DNA of 47,301 nt from positions 79,777-127,077 of the forward strand of contig CALXEW010000003.1 in NCBI GenBank assembly GCA_944387435.1. The letters run 5' to 3'. Shown here in pieces: positions 39,852 through 47,301 of this stretch (its first letter is position 1; each line of letters begins with the position of its first letter). The notes beneath the pieces were generated by a model. It did not search any database, had not been told where the DNA came from, and worked only from the letters and a program-made list of their open reading frames with translations. This DNA comes from an uncultured Clostridia bacterium (GTDB lineage: Bacteria > Bacillota > Clostridia > TANB77 > CAG-508). The position numbers and the translations under genes were made by a program.

Positions 39852-41867
39852 AACTTCTTTTTTTACATTTTCTGTTTCTTTCTCATCCCACTTTTCTCCC
39901 GGTTTAGGTTTGTTCCAAGAAATATAATCACAAGACTTAGGATTATTTTCACAAATATAGTAATTTCTTTTTCTTTTTGTTTTTCTAACCTGAACTTTTC
40001 CACCGCATTTAGGACATGGGACATCAATATATTCTATGATAGGTTTCGTATTTTTACATTCTGGGTATCCTGGACATGCTAAGAATTTTCCATATTTCCC
40101 ATATTTATAAACCATCATCCTACCACATTTCTCACAAGGAATGTCTGATACCTCTTCTTCTATTTCAACATGTTCTAAGTTTTTTTCTACTTTATCTAAT
40201 TCCTTTTTAAATGGTCCATAAAACTCCCTTATCATCTTCTTCCATTGTTCTTTACCCTCTGCAATTTCATCAAACTCATTTTCTATTTTCGCTGTAAATT
40301 CAACATTAATTATATCAGTAAAATTCTCTATCAACAATTTATTTACTACTTTACCTAGTTCTGTTGGAATCAATTGTTTTTGTTCTTTTTCAATATAATG
40401 TCTTTCTAAAATAGTTGTTATAGTTGGAGAGTACGTACTTGGTCTACCTATTCCTTTCTCTTCTAAAGCTTTTACCAAACTTGCTTCTGTATACCTTGGA
40501 GGTGGCTCCGTAAAGCTTTGTTTTGGATTAATTTTAACTTTCTTTACTTCTTGACTTTCCTCTAAATCTGGAAGCATTCCTTTTTCTTCCTCTTTAGATT
40601 CCTCACCTTCAACATATAATGTCATAAAACCTTTGAATTTTAAACTTTGTCCATTAGCTTTAAATGTATAACTATTTGCATCTATAGTAACCGCCATAGT
40701 ATTATATATAGCAGAAGCCATTTGGCTCGCCATAAATCTATTATAAATCAATTTGTATAATTTATATTGGTCATTTGTAAGTGAATCCTTTATGCTATCT
40801 GGCTCCAAATCTGCATATGTTGGTCTTATTGCCTCATGTGCATCTTGGGAATCTTTGCTTGTTTTATAATATCTATTTTCATAGTATTCTTCCCCATAAG
40901 TAGTTACTATATGTTCTTTAGCAGCTTTTCTTGCTTCTTCAGAAATTCTTGTTGAATCTGTTCTCATGTAAGTAATAAGACCTACTGTTCCTCTAGTATC
41001 AATCTTTATTCCCTCATATAACATTTGAGCAATTGACATTGTTTTCTTTAAAGTAAATCCTAATTTTCTAGATGCTTCTTGTTGCATTGTACTTGTTGTA
41101 AAAGGTGGTGCTGCATTTCTCTTCTTCTCACCTTTTTTTACTTCTTGTACCACATATTTTGCTTTATCTATATTTTTTAAGATTTCATCGGCTTCTTCTT
41201 TATTATGTATTTCCTGTTTTTTACCGTCTTTTCCATAAAATTTTGCTTCAAATTGTTTTTTAGATTTTTCATCCTCTAAATCTACAAATATATTCCAATA
41301 TTCTTCTGGTATGAATTTTTCTATTTCTTCTTCTCTATCTACTATTAGTTTAACAGCAACTGATTGTACACGTCCTGCCGATAATCCCCTTCTTACTTTT
41401 TTCCATAAAAGAGGACTTATTTTATAACCAACTATTCTATCTAACACACGCCTTGCTTGTTGTGCATCTACTAAGTTAATGTCTATGCTTCTTGGCTCTT
41501 TAATTGCTTTTTTTACTGCTCCTTTTGTTATTTCATTAAATGTTACTCTTACTATTTTATCTTCATCATCACTTAATATTGTTGCTAAGTGCCAAGCTAT
41601 GGCTTCTCCTTCACGGTCAGGGTCAGTCGCAAGATAGATTTTCTTTGCATTTTTTGCTTCCTTCTTTAGAGATTTTATTAAATCCCCTTTTCCTCTAATA
41701 TTTATATATTCTGGTTCAAAATCATGTTCAATATCAACGCCCAATTTTGATTTTGGTAAATCTCTTATATGTCCCATTGACGCAACTACCTTAGTACTGC
41801 CTCCTAGAAACTTTTTTATAGTATTGGCTTTAGCTGGTGATTCCACTATTATTAATTTATCAGCCAT
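39837..41867 (-). CDS. topA: DNA topoisomerase I (type IA)
   Basis: 676 residues. It relaxes negative supercoils through a covalent tyrosine link. TOPRIM elements: LIIVESPAKANTIKKFL at the start and TDPDREGEAIAWHL (81-94). The catalytic tyrosine is Y300 in GLITYMRTDSTRIS. GLSAGRVQSVAVKLIV and GIGRPSTYSPTITTI are further hallmarks. Two C-terminal four-cysteine zinc ribbons are present (CEKCGRMM...CPGYPEC and CPKCGGKV...CENNPKSC). AGGAGG precedes the ATG. It has its own promoter; its terminator hairpin overlaps its last codons and hosts the tRNA promoter. Confidence 0.98.
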   Translation of the reverse strand: MADKLIIVESPAKANTIKKFLGGSTKVVASMGHIRDLPKSKLGVDIEHDFEPEYINIRGKGDLIKSLKKEAKNAKKIYLATDPDREGEAIAWHLATILSDDEDKIVRVTFNEITKGAVKKAIKEPRSIDINLVDAQQARRVLDRIVGYKISPLLWKKVRRGLSAGRVQSVAVKLIVDREEEIEKFIPEEYWNIFVDLEDEKSKKQFEAKFYGKDGKKQEIHNKEEADEILKNIDKAKYVVQEVKKGEKKRNAAPPFTTSTMQQEASRKLGFTLKKTMSIAQMLYEGIKIDTRGTVGLITYMRTDSTRISEEARKAAKEHIVTTYGEEYYENRYYKTSKDSQDAHEAIRPTYADLEPDSIKDSLTNDQYKLYKLIYNRFMASQMASAIYNTMAVTIDANSYTFKANGQSLKFKGFMTLYVEGEESKEEEKGMLPDLEESQEVKKVKINPKQSFTEPPPRYTEASLVKALEEKGIGRPSTYSPTITTILERHYIEKEQKQLIPTELGKVVNKLLIENFTDIINVEFTAKIENEFDEIAEGKEQWKKMIREFYGPFKKELDKVEKNLEHVEIEEEVSDIPCEKCGRMMVYKYGKYGKFLACPGYPECKNTKPIIEYIDVPCPKCGGKVQVRKTKRKRNYYICENNPKSCDYISWNKPKPGEKWDEKETENVKKEVKNTP

Positions 41868-41915
41868 ATATGCCTCCTTAAATTTCTTTTTTCACCTTTT
41901 TTTATATCATAAGTT

Positions 41916-41944
41916 ATTTTAGCTTAATTTTTAGCTTTTTGCAA
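41916..41944 (-). promoter_or_regulatory. Promoter for topA
   Basis: Minus strand TTGCAA (41944-41939), 17-bp spacer, TAAAAT (41921-41916), with AGCTAAAA repeated in the spacer. Confidence 0.55.
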
Positions 41945-41969
41945 GTTTTTTATTAGAATTTTTGTTTTG

Positions 41970-42299
41970 TTATAGATTAAATATACTTTTTGAAAAGTCA
42001 GAAATTACATCATGAACACAAATTGGTGTTACTTCATTATTTTTTAAAATGTTTAATATTTCATCTACTTTTTGCTCATTGTTAGATAAATATTTAATTG
42101 TTTCGTCCTCTACATTTGTATTATTTTCTATATATTCTGTTTTAACTATTTTCACTCCATATTTTGCATTGTCCTTTTTTAAAAATTCATCCTCATTTAT
42201 AATTTTATAATATTCTAATTTAATTGGATATTTAATCCCCGCTTCTTGAAGTTCTTCTTTTTTTATAAAAGTTCCTCCAAAAAAAATATTCAAACTCAT
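41970..42299 (-). CDS. DUF6514-like small protein
   Basis: 109 residues from ATG 42299. An ATG at 42323 lies at or before the predicted transcription start and lacks a ribosome site, while AGGAGGGG lies just before 42299. The core AKYGVKIVKTEYIENN, then KVDEILNILKNNEVTPICVHDVISDF resembles the DUF6514 family of clostridia, though this is recalled by eye and not searched. It is a soluble protein without a known role. Promoter TTGCAA-17-TATTAT lies at 42327-42355. A 24-bp motif shared with 2799-2822 lies just upstream. Confidence 0.7.
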   Translation of the reverse strand: MSLNIFFGGTFIKKEELQEAGIKYPIKLEYYKIINEDEFLKKDNAKYGVKIVKTEYIENNTNVEDETIKYLSNNEQKVDEILNILKNNEVTPICVHDVISDFSKSIFNL

Positions 42300-42326
42300 C
42301 CCCTCCTCTTTTGTATACACCATTTA

Positions 42327-42355
42327 ATAATACTATTAAACTGAATACTTTGCAA
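42327..42355 (-). promoter_or_regulatory. Promoter for the DUF6514-like gene
   Basis: Minus strand TTGCAA (42355-42350), 17-bp spacer, TATTAT (42332-42327). It implies transcription start near 42320 and so supports the downstream start codon. Confidence 0.6.
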
Positions 42356-42472
42356 GAACTTTTCATCGCAAGTTTCTACAAGTTTCGATGGTTTTTGCCT
42401 TTATAAGATGTTATAATATATTTAAATATATTTATTTTCTTTCATTAACTATCCAAATTTTAAAAATTAAAA

Positions 42473-42498
42473 TAGTAGTAATTTTTATATTACTACTA
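42473..42498 (-). terminator. Terminator after the DUF975 gene
   Basis: TAGTAGTAA (42473-42481) / TTACTACTA (42490-42498), perfect 9-bp stem followed on the minus strand by TTTTAATTTTT. Confidence 0.7.
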
Positions 42499-42505
42499 CT
42501 TTCTT

Positions 42506-43426
42506 TTATTCTTTATTAACTTTTTTATTATCTTCTATTTTTTCTATATTTTTATCTTTTAAAGTAACATATAATTCAGCTATAGTTGCTGATTGATATG
42601 GATTTACATATAAAATATTTAGAAATCCAAATGTTACTAAAGATAATAGATTCCACAATATGAATGTTAAGTCTAAGATAAAAGTTCTCCATTTATTATG
42701 TCTCATCATTTCTTTTGAAATCCTAAAAGCTTCTTTCCTATTCATTTCAGGATTATCTGCTAATATATATGGTATCATTTTATATTCATAAAATTTTATA
42801 ACCCCACCTATAATTGTTAAGAACCATAATATATTATAAAAGTTTTTAACAAGCATAATTATAGTTACATTTTTCCAATTACCTTTTCTAAATATTTCTT
42901 TCATAACTCCCATTTTAACATTTTCTTCTTCTCTTGCTTTTAAGAAATATCTTTTCCCAGCTACTCTCAAAGGTTCTGCAATCATTATTATATATACCAA
43001 TGCAATAATAGCGATCAAAACAACTCTTACGCCTAGTCCTGTCTCTCTTATTCCAAATAACTCTATTGCATCCCAAACCCTAAAAATATATTTTTCTGAT
43101 TTTATTAAGTTATTTATATTTATTTCTATTAGCTTTAATATTCTAAGTTCGACTTCACCAAGTAGAGATTTTTTCTCTTCTAATTTTGATTCTTGTTCTT
43201 CTATTTTGTCTAGCTTTTCTTCAGCCATATCATTATTTTCTACTATATTTTCCTGTTTAACAACATAATTGGGATCAATAGTATCTTCGCCTTGCCATAT
43301 TCCTATAATAGAAGTTCCAAATTCACTAGTAAATAAAGCTAATAAAAAGCATACAACTATTGCTGTCCAATAATTCTTTTTTACAACCTCTCTTGCCTTA
43401 TTTTTTAGGTCTTTTCTTTTCCACAT
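42506..43426 (-). CDS. DUF975 family membrane protein
   Basis: 306 residues. The opening KDLKNKAREVVKKNYWTAIVVCFLLAL is the DUF975 signature: a charged helix followed by the first membrane segment. A long polar, Glu-rich loop (about 50-125) follows, then four or more membrane helices, including VVLIAIIALVYIIMIAEPL, ILWFLTIIGGVIKFY and ILWNLLSLVTFGFLNILY. The family is widespread in Firmicutes and its function is unknown. AGGAG precedes the ATG. It lies 52 bp after the YgjP-type peptidase gene on the same strand, so may share the dinB operon. Confidence 0.88.
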   Translation of the reverse strand: MWKRKDLKNKAREVVKKNYWTAIVVCFLLALFTSEFGTSIIGIWQGEDTIDPNYVVKQENIVENNDMAEEKLDKIEEQESKLEEKKSLLGEVELRILKLIEININNLIKSEKYIFRVWDAIELFGIRETGLGVRVVLIAIIALVYIIMIAEPLRVAGKRYFLKAREEENVKMGVMKEIFRKGNWKNVTIIMLVKNFYNILWFLTIIGGVIKFYEYKMIPYILADNPEMNRKEAFRISKEMMRHNKWRTFILDLTFILWNLLSLVTFGFLNILYVNPYQSATIAELYVTLKDKNIEKIEDNKKVNKE

Positions 43427-43478
43427 TTTAATTCTCCTAAAACTTAAGATTTATTTTATTATAAACAAATTTAAATTC

Positions 43479-44003
43479 TTAAGCAAGTAATTTTTTACAT
43501 TCTTTATAATTTGGCATATTTTTTTCTACTAAATTCCAAAAATTCTTAGAATGATTCATATATATCAAATGACACATTTCATGTAAAACTACATACTTAA
43601 TTGCCCTTTCGTCTTTAGTTGCAAGTTTTAAATTTATTGATATATTTTGATTACTCGAACAACTTCCCCAAGCATATTTTAAATCTTTTATTCTAACTTT
43701 TCTAGGACTCTTTCCTAATATCTTAGAATACTTATAAATATTATCTTCTACTATTTTTTGTAATCTTTCTACATCTTTCTTCTCTATTTTTTCTTCTTTT
43801 TTTACCTTATTCTTGCTTTTCTGTAAACTTTCATAAATCCATTTTGACTTCTTATTTAAAAACTCTTCTATATATTTATTAGAAAGTCTTACTGGAGCTT
43901 TTACAATAACTTCTCCGTCCTTCACATATATATATAAATTTTTTATTTTTGATCTTTGTAATGTATAAGGTATATTGTTTCCCTCATATTGTATTTCTAT
44001 CAT
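43479..44003 (-). CDS. YgjP-like (DUF45/M48-type) metallopeptidase
   Basis: 174 residues. The zinc motif HEMCH lies at 141-145, with a third likely ligand H151 in MNHSKNFW and the preceding family motif YAWGSCSSNQNISIN. The protein is shorter than many YgjP homologues (about 230). There is no signal peptide, so it is cytoplasmic. The family was named for a metal-dependent hydrolase fold; physiological substrates are not known. AGAGGAT precedes the ATG. It follows the polymerase gene by 12 bp and is likely co-transcribed with it. Confidence 0.9.
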   Translation of the reverse strand: MIEIQYEGNNIPYTLQRSKIKNLYIYVKDGEVIVKAPVRLSNKYIEEFLNKKSKWIYESLQKSKNKVKKEEKIEKKDVERLQKIVEDNIYKYSKILGKSPRKVRIKDLKYAWGSCSSNQNISINLKLATKDERAIKYVVLHEMCHLIYMNHSKNFWNLVEKNMPNYKECKKLLA

Positions 44004-44015
44004 AAAATTATCCTC

Positions 44016-45233
44016 TTATTTCTTTATATCTTTCAAATTTAAATAATCTCCTGCATTCATCTTTCCTGCTCTTGTTATTTTATTATAACCATATTTATTT
44101 TTCAAGTCATCTACCACTTTATCTAATTTTTCCTGTTTTTCATTGTTTCTATTACTAAATAAAGATAACTGTATTTGTTCTTTTTCCACTAAATTATCAA
44201 CTCTTAAACCAACTAGTCTAATTACCATTGGTTTATGAAACATCTCATTTAATAGCTCTTTTGCTATTCTTGATATTTCCTTCGTTGATGATGTTGCTTC
44301 TGGTAACTTTTTCTGGTGTGAAGTATCTTCAAAATCTTTTGTCCTAAGCTGTACATTTACAGTCTTTGCTAGCATATCATATTTCCTTAATCTAAATGAT
44401 ACCTGTTCTGCCAGTGCCAATATTATTTCCTCTAGTTTTTCTATTTCTGTTATATTTTCTGGCAAAGTAATCGAGTTACCTATTCCTTTTGGCTTTTCTT
44501 TTTCAAAATGTACTTCTGAATTATCTATCCCATTTGCATATTCCCACATTAGTATTCCATGTTTTCCAAATTTTTTATGTAACACTTCCTTATTTGCTTT
44601 TGCTAAATCTCCTATTGTTCTTATTTGCATATTGTATAGTTTTGGTACAGTCTTCTTTCCTAACATAAATAATTCCGAAATAGGAAGTGGCCACATTTTA
44701 GTTTCTATTTCTTCTTTAAATAATGTATGTACTTTATCTGGTTTTGTAAAATCAGATGCCATTTTGGCTAAAAGTTTATTGTGCGCTACCCCAACATTTA
44801 CAGTAAAACCTAATTTCTCTCTTACTCTTCTATTTATTTCATAGGCTTTATTTAATAATGTATCTTTCATTAAGTATTCTGTCATATCTAAAAAACATTC
44901 ATCTATACTAAATCTTTCTATTTTATCAGTATATTCTGAAAGTAATTTAAACAAACTATCTGAATACTTTCTATATATTTTAAAGTTAGATGGATATATT
45001 TTAATCCCCGGACATTTTAATTTTGCTTGATAAATTGTATCTGCCGTTCTTATTCCACACTCCTTTGCTTTCATGCTTTTAGCAAGAACAATTCCAGACC
45101 TTTTAGTTTCGTCTCCTCCAATGATTGCAGGAATATTTCTTATATCAATTTCTGCTCCATTTTTTAACATTTCTACTGCAGTCCAACTTAAGAAAGCATT
45201 ATTAACATCCACGTGTAATATTTGTTTTTCCAT
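44016..45233 (-). CDS. dinB: DNA polymerase IV-type Y-family polymerase
   Basis: 405 residues. Y-family polymerases copy past damaged template bases with low fidelity. Catalytic acids: D9 in LHVDVNNAFLSW and D111/E112 in RFSIDECFLDM. VGVAHNKLLAKMASDFTKPD is the conserved palm/thumb segment. The NNAFLSW opening, in place of the DMDAFFASVE-like form, marks a subgroup common in clostridia. The little-finger domain is present (RLVGLRVDNL). The C-terminal end QLSLFSN may be a clamp-binding motif. GGTGAT precedes the ATG and a good promoter lies upstream. It heads a probable operon with a YgjP-type peptidase and DUF975. Confidence 0.94.
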   Translation of the reverse strand: MEKQILHVDVNNAFLSWTAVEMLKNGAEIDIRNIPAIIGGDETKRSGIVLAKSMKAKECGIRTADTIYQAKLKCPGIKIYPSNFKIYRKYSDSLFKLLSEYTDKIERFSIDECFLDMTEYLMKDTLLNKAYEINRRVREKLGFTVNVGVAHNKLLAKMASDFTKPDKVHTLFKEEIETKMWPLPISELFMLGKKTVPKLYNMQIRTIGDLAKANKEVLHKKFGKHGILMWEYANGIDNSEVHFEKEKPKGIGNSITLPENITEIEKLEEIILALAEQVSFRLRKYDMLAKTVNVQLRTKDFEDTSHQKKLPEATSSTKEISRIAKELLNEMFHKPMVIRLVGLRVDNLVEKEQIQLSLFSNRNNEKQEKLDKVVDDLKNKYGYNKITRAGKMNAGDYLNLKDIKK

Positions 45234-45248
45234 ATTATCACCGATTTT

Positions 45249-45277
45249 ATTGTAGAATATTTGTTTGCTTTTGTCAA
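45249..45277 (-). promoter_or_regulatory. Promoter for the dinB operon
   Basis: Minus strand TTGACA (45277-45272), 17-bp spacer, TACAAT (45254-45249). I see no obvious LexA-type box. Confidence 0.65.
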
Positions 45278-45386
45278 TATAAATTCTTGAAAATATTAGT
45301 TTTTAACAATCACTTTTTTCTTAACTTTTCTATTTTTATATTTAATTATTGTTTTTATTATTATATAATACTTTTAGGTGATTTTT

Positions 45387-46103
45387 ATGGATAAAAAAAT
45401 AGAAAAATTTAAAAAAATAATAAATGAAAGTACTAATATAGTTTTCTTTGGAGGTGCAGGTGTTTCTACTGAAAGTGGTATTCCTGACTTTCGTAGTAAA
45501 GATGGTTTATATAATCAAAAATATAAATTCCCACCAGAAGAGATTTTGAGTCATCATTTTTTTTACGAAAATACCGAAGAATTTTTTAAATTTTATAGGG
45601 ATAAAATGAACTCTTTAAAATTTGAACCAAATATTACACATATAAAGCTAGCTGAATTAGAAAGAAAAGGAAAATTAAGAGCTATAGTAACACAAAACAT
45701 TGATGGTCTTCACCAAAAAGCTGACTCTAAAACTGTTTATGAATTACATGGTAGTGTTATGCGTAATTACTGTACGAAATGCCATAAATTCTATGATGCT
45801 AATTTTGTTTTTAATTCTAAAAGCATTCCTTGTTGTGAATGTGGAGGAATTATTAAACCAGATGTAGTTTTATACGAAGAGCCACTAAATGAAAAAACTT
45901 ATACCGCTTCAATAAAAGCAATTTCAGATTGTGACACTTTAATTATTGGTGGCACTTCTCTTACTGTCTATCCCGCAAGTGGATTAATTAGGTATTTTGA
46001 AGGAAATGATTTGATACTTATAAATAAATCTACAACTCCATTTGATAATATTGCAACACTTGTTATTAATGAATCTTTAGGCAAAGTTTTTTCAGTATTA
46101 TAA
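45387..46103 (+). CDS. NAD-dependent protein deacylase (sirtuin)
   Basis: 238 residues. The sirtuin removes acyl groups from lysines using NAD. GGAGVSTESGIPDFRSKDGLY (22-42 region) is the NAD-binding block, TQNIDGLH (103-109) follows, and the catalytic His is H121 in YELHGSV. Zinc cysteines: C129, C132, C149 or C150, and C152. GGTSLTVYPASG completes the fold. An upstream GTG (45378) is in frame, but AGGTGA lies five bases before the ATG at 45387, so that is used. Single gene with a terminator. Confidence 0.96.
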   Translation: MDKKIEKFKKIINESTNIVFFGGAGVSTESGIPDFRSKDGLYNQKYKFPPEEILSHHFFYENTEEFFKFYRDKMNSLKFEPNITHIKLAELERKGKLRAIVTQNIDGLHQKADSKTVYELHGSVMRNYCTKCHKFYDANFVFNSKSIPCCECGGIIKPDVVLYEEPLNEKTYTASIKAISDCDTLIIGGTSLTVYPASGLIRYFEGNDLILINKSTTPFDNIATLVINESLGKVFSVL

Positions 46104-46137
46104 TAAAAAAATATAAATAAAAAGTAATATTAAAAAG

Positions 46138-46167
46138 CATATAAAGAAGCAACCGCCTCTTTATATG
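46138..46167. terminator. Bidirectional terminator between the sirtuin and acetyltransferase genes
   Basis: CATATAAAGA (46138-46147) / TCTTTATATG (46158-46167), perfect 10-bp stem followed by TTTTTATTTTTT on the plus strand. Confidence 0.75.
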
Positions 46168-46636
46168 TTTTTATTTTTTATATAATTCTCTTTAAATTCA
46201 GACTTTAATATATCCATACTTATTCTATCATAATACTTACCGTTTACATATTCAGATTCTCTTCTTCTTCCATATTGTTTAAAACCTGCTTTCTCATAAC
46301 ATCTAATTGCTCTTTCATTAAAAGACATTACATCTAATTGTATTTCATGCAAGTTTAAATAATTAAAACCATAATCTAATAACAATTTTATTGCTTCTGC
46401 TCCATATCCTTTACTTCTTTCTTCCTTCTCCCCTATAAATATTCCAAGTGTTGCAGTTCTATTTACTGAATCTATTTTATGTAGTCCACAATTTCCAATT
46501 AATTGGTCATTATCTAACTTTACAATTCCTAATATTATATCATCTTTCTTTTCAGAACAATTTTCTAAAAATTTTCTTTCATTTTCTATTGTATATAATT
46601 CACTGCTCCTTCCTATATAATCTGTTGTGTGAACTA
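46161..46636 (-). pseudogene. GNAT-family acetyltransferase, 5' end removed by an IS605-type insertion
   Basis: An uninterrupted frame encodes about 155 C-terminal residues of a RimJ/RimL-type N-acetyltransferase: TTDYIGRSSELYTIENERKF, DQLIGNCGLHKIDSVNRTAT, then the acetyl-CoA loop EERSKGYGAEAIKLLLDYGF and LNLHEIQLDVMSFNERAIRCYEKAGF. The family's first 25-30 residues, with its start codon, are absent. Just where they should lie, the frame runs into the right end of a TnpB element. An ATG at 46385 would lack the cofactor loop and is not a believable start. The missing 5' end may lie on the far side of the element, outside this window. Confidence 0.85.
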
Positions 46637-46737
46637 CCCATTGTCTAAAGTCAATGGGCTTCCTGCTTCATAGACCTCGCAACCTACTATCTTCACAGGC
46701 GTTAATTCGGGCAGTCCCTGCCCTATAATATTTTTCT
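46630..46737 (-). mobile_element. Right end of an IS605/IS1341-type element with likely omega RNA
   Basis: Directly after the tnpB stop, the minus strand reads GGGCAGGGACTGCCCGAATT, then AACGCCTGTGAAG, a G-rich AGGTTGCGAGGTC segment, and AAGCCCATTGACTTTAG closing in CAATGGGTAGTTCA. The terminal hairpin CCCATTG / CAATGGG (46637-46658) and the ending GTAGTTCA are typical of right ends in this family. In related elements this region is transcribed as the guide (reRNA/omega RNA) scaffold, and the guide is the flanking host DNA. Here that would be the acetyltransferase sequence beginning about 46629. The exact end is not fixed. Confidence 0.7.
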
Positions 46738-47301
46738 CTATGCCATTTTTCTTAGCCCTTCCATAAGGATATTTGTCGCAGCATTTATATCCCTGTCATG
46801 TTTTGTTTTGCACTTAGGACATGTCCATTTTCTGACTGACAAATCTTTTGTATCTACATTCTGATATCCACAAACAGAACATAACTGGCTACTAGCATAG
46901 AATGTATCTATTTTGATATACTTTCTTCCATTCCATTTAGCCTTATATTCTAATTGTCTTGTAAGCTCATACCACGATACATCTATTATTGATTTTGCTA
47001 GATGATGATTTTTTACCATATTCTTTATCTGTAAATTTTCTGTAACTATCACTTGGTTTTCGCTGATAATCTTACTTGAAACTTTGTGCAGATAATCTTT
47101 TCTAATGTTACTTATTTTCTCATGGCATATTGCTATTTCTTTTTTCTTCTTTTGGTAATTACTACTACCTTTTTTCTTATGTGCTAATTGTCTTTGCAAC
47201 TTTGTAAGTTTCTTCTCATGTTTTTTTATTGTCTTTGGATTTTCATACTTCTCTCCTTCTGATGTAATACATAAATCCTTAATTCCTAAATCTAGTCCTA
47301 T
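46738..47301 (-). CDS. tnpB: IS605-family TnpB RNA-guided nuclease, C-terminal part (runs off the window)
   Basis: 187 codons of the C-terminal half, open to the window edge, so a start at 47199 is only an internal Met. RuvC-I is IGLDLGIKD with the catalytic Asp, RuvC-II is VIVTENLQIKNM with the Glu, and RuvC-III is HDRDINAATNI with the last Asp. The zinc ribbon is CSVCGYQNVD...CPKCKTKH. All catalytic residues are present, so the nuclease could be active. TnpB uses an RNA from the right end of its own element to cut the empty donor site, which favours the element's retention. No TnpA gene is seen in the window. Confidence 0.95.
   Translation of the reverse strand: MGLDLGIKDLCITSEGEKYENPKTIKKHEKKLTKLQRQLAHKKKGSSNYQKKKKEIAICHEKISNIRKDYLHKVSSKIISENQVIVTENLQIKNMVKNHHLAKSIIDVSWYELTRQLEYKAKWNGRKYIKIDTFYASSQLCSVCGYQNVDTKDLSVRKWTCPKCKTKHDRDINAATNILMEGLRKMA

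Noticed and set aside
46161..46385. Acetyltransferase of 74 residues starting at 46385
   Set aside because: The frame continues upstream with the cofactor-binding loop and more of the fold; the ATG is internal to a 5'-truncated gene.

Overview
The window is very AT-rich DNA with the standard genetic code, strong AGGAGG-type ribosome binding sites, and promoters of the TTGACA-17-TATAAT kind. The gene set (AddB, Mfd, LeuRS, TopA, TopB, an Elp3-like radical SAM protein next to rnc, YitT, DUF975, a DUF6514-like protein) points to a low-GC Gram-positive of the Clostridia, probably an uncultured host-associated lineage. This assignment rests on gene content and base composition only.

Layout. 1-6.2 kb: the 5' part of smc, an XRE regulator, an Rpn-type nuclease, two SPOUT RNA methyltransferases, and a pilin-like LRR surface protein with a divergent XRE regulator. 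6.2-18.3 kb: mfd, plsC, an orphan GC-richer gene, a two-HD-protein/topB operon, leuS and a coiled-coil gene. 18.9-27.1 kb: a putative zinc peptidase, a GltD-like oxidoreductase, a frameshifted uracil-DNA glycosylase, an LD-carboxypeptidase, a YfiH-type protein and addB. 27.2-31.2 kb: two more pilin-like proteins, now with formylglycine-enzyme/C-type-lectin-like C-terminal domains, each beside a divergent small DNA-binding protein (XRE or ribbon-helix-helix). 31.5-38.4 kb: a DUF4143 ATPase, yitT, elp3-like and rnc, and a glucosaminidase with its neighbour. 38.4-47.3 kb: a GC-richer FGE-like gene, tRNA-Cys and tRNA-Gly, topA, a DNA polymerase IV operon, a sirtuin, and an IS605-type TnpB element inserted in an acetyltransferase gene.

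The housekeeping genes are mostly for DNA repair, topology and RNA modification. Three things stand out. (1) A recurring module, seen three times: a near-identical prepilin-like N-terminus fused to different binding-type domains, each with its own divergent mini-regulator. In the first case perfect palindromes lie over the promoter. (2) Two copies of a roughly 100-nt repeat (6191-6288 and 32985-33083) fold into the same three-stem structure with a possible pseudoknot, and show compensatory base changes. (3) A dispersed family of short GGGAC-containing palindromes sits flush against stop codons and ribosome binding sites, and in some cases supplies the stop codon. All functional statements are read from sequence by eye; no search or folding program was run.
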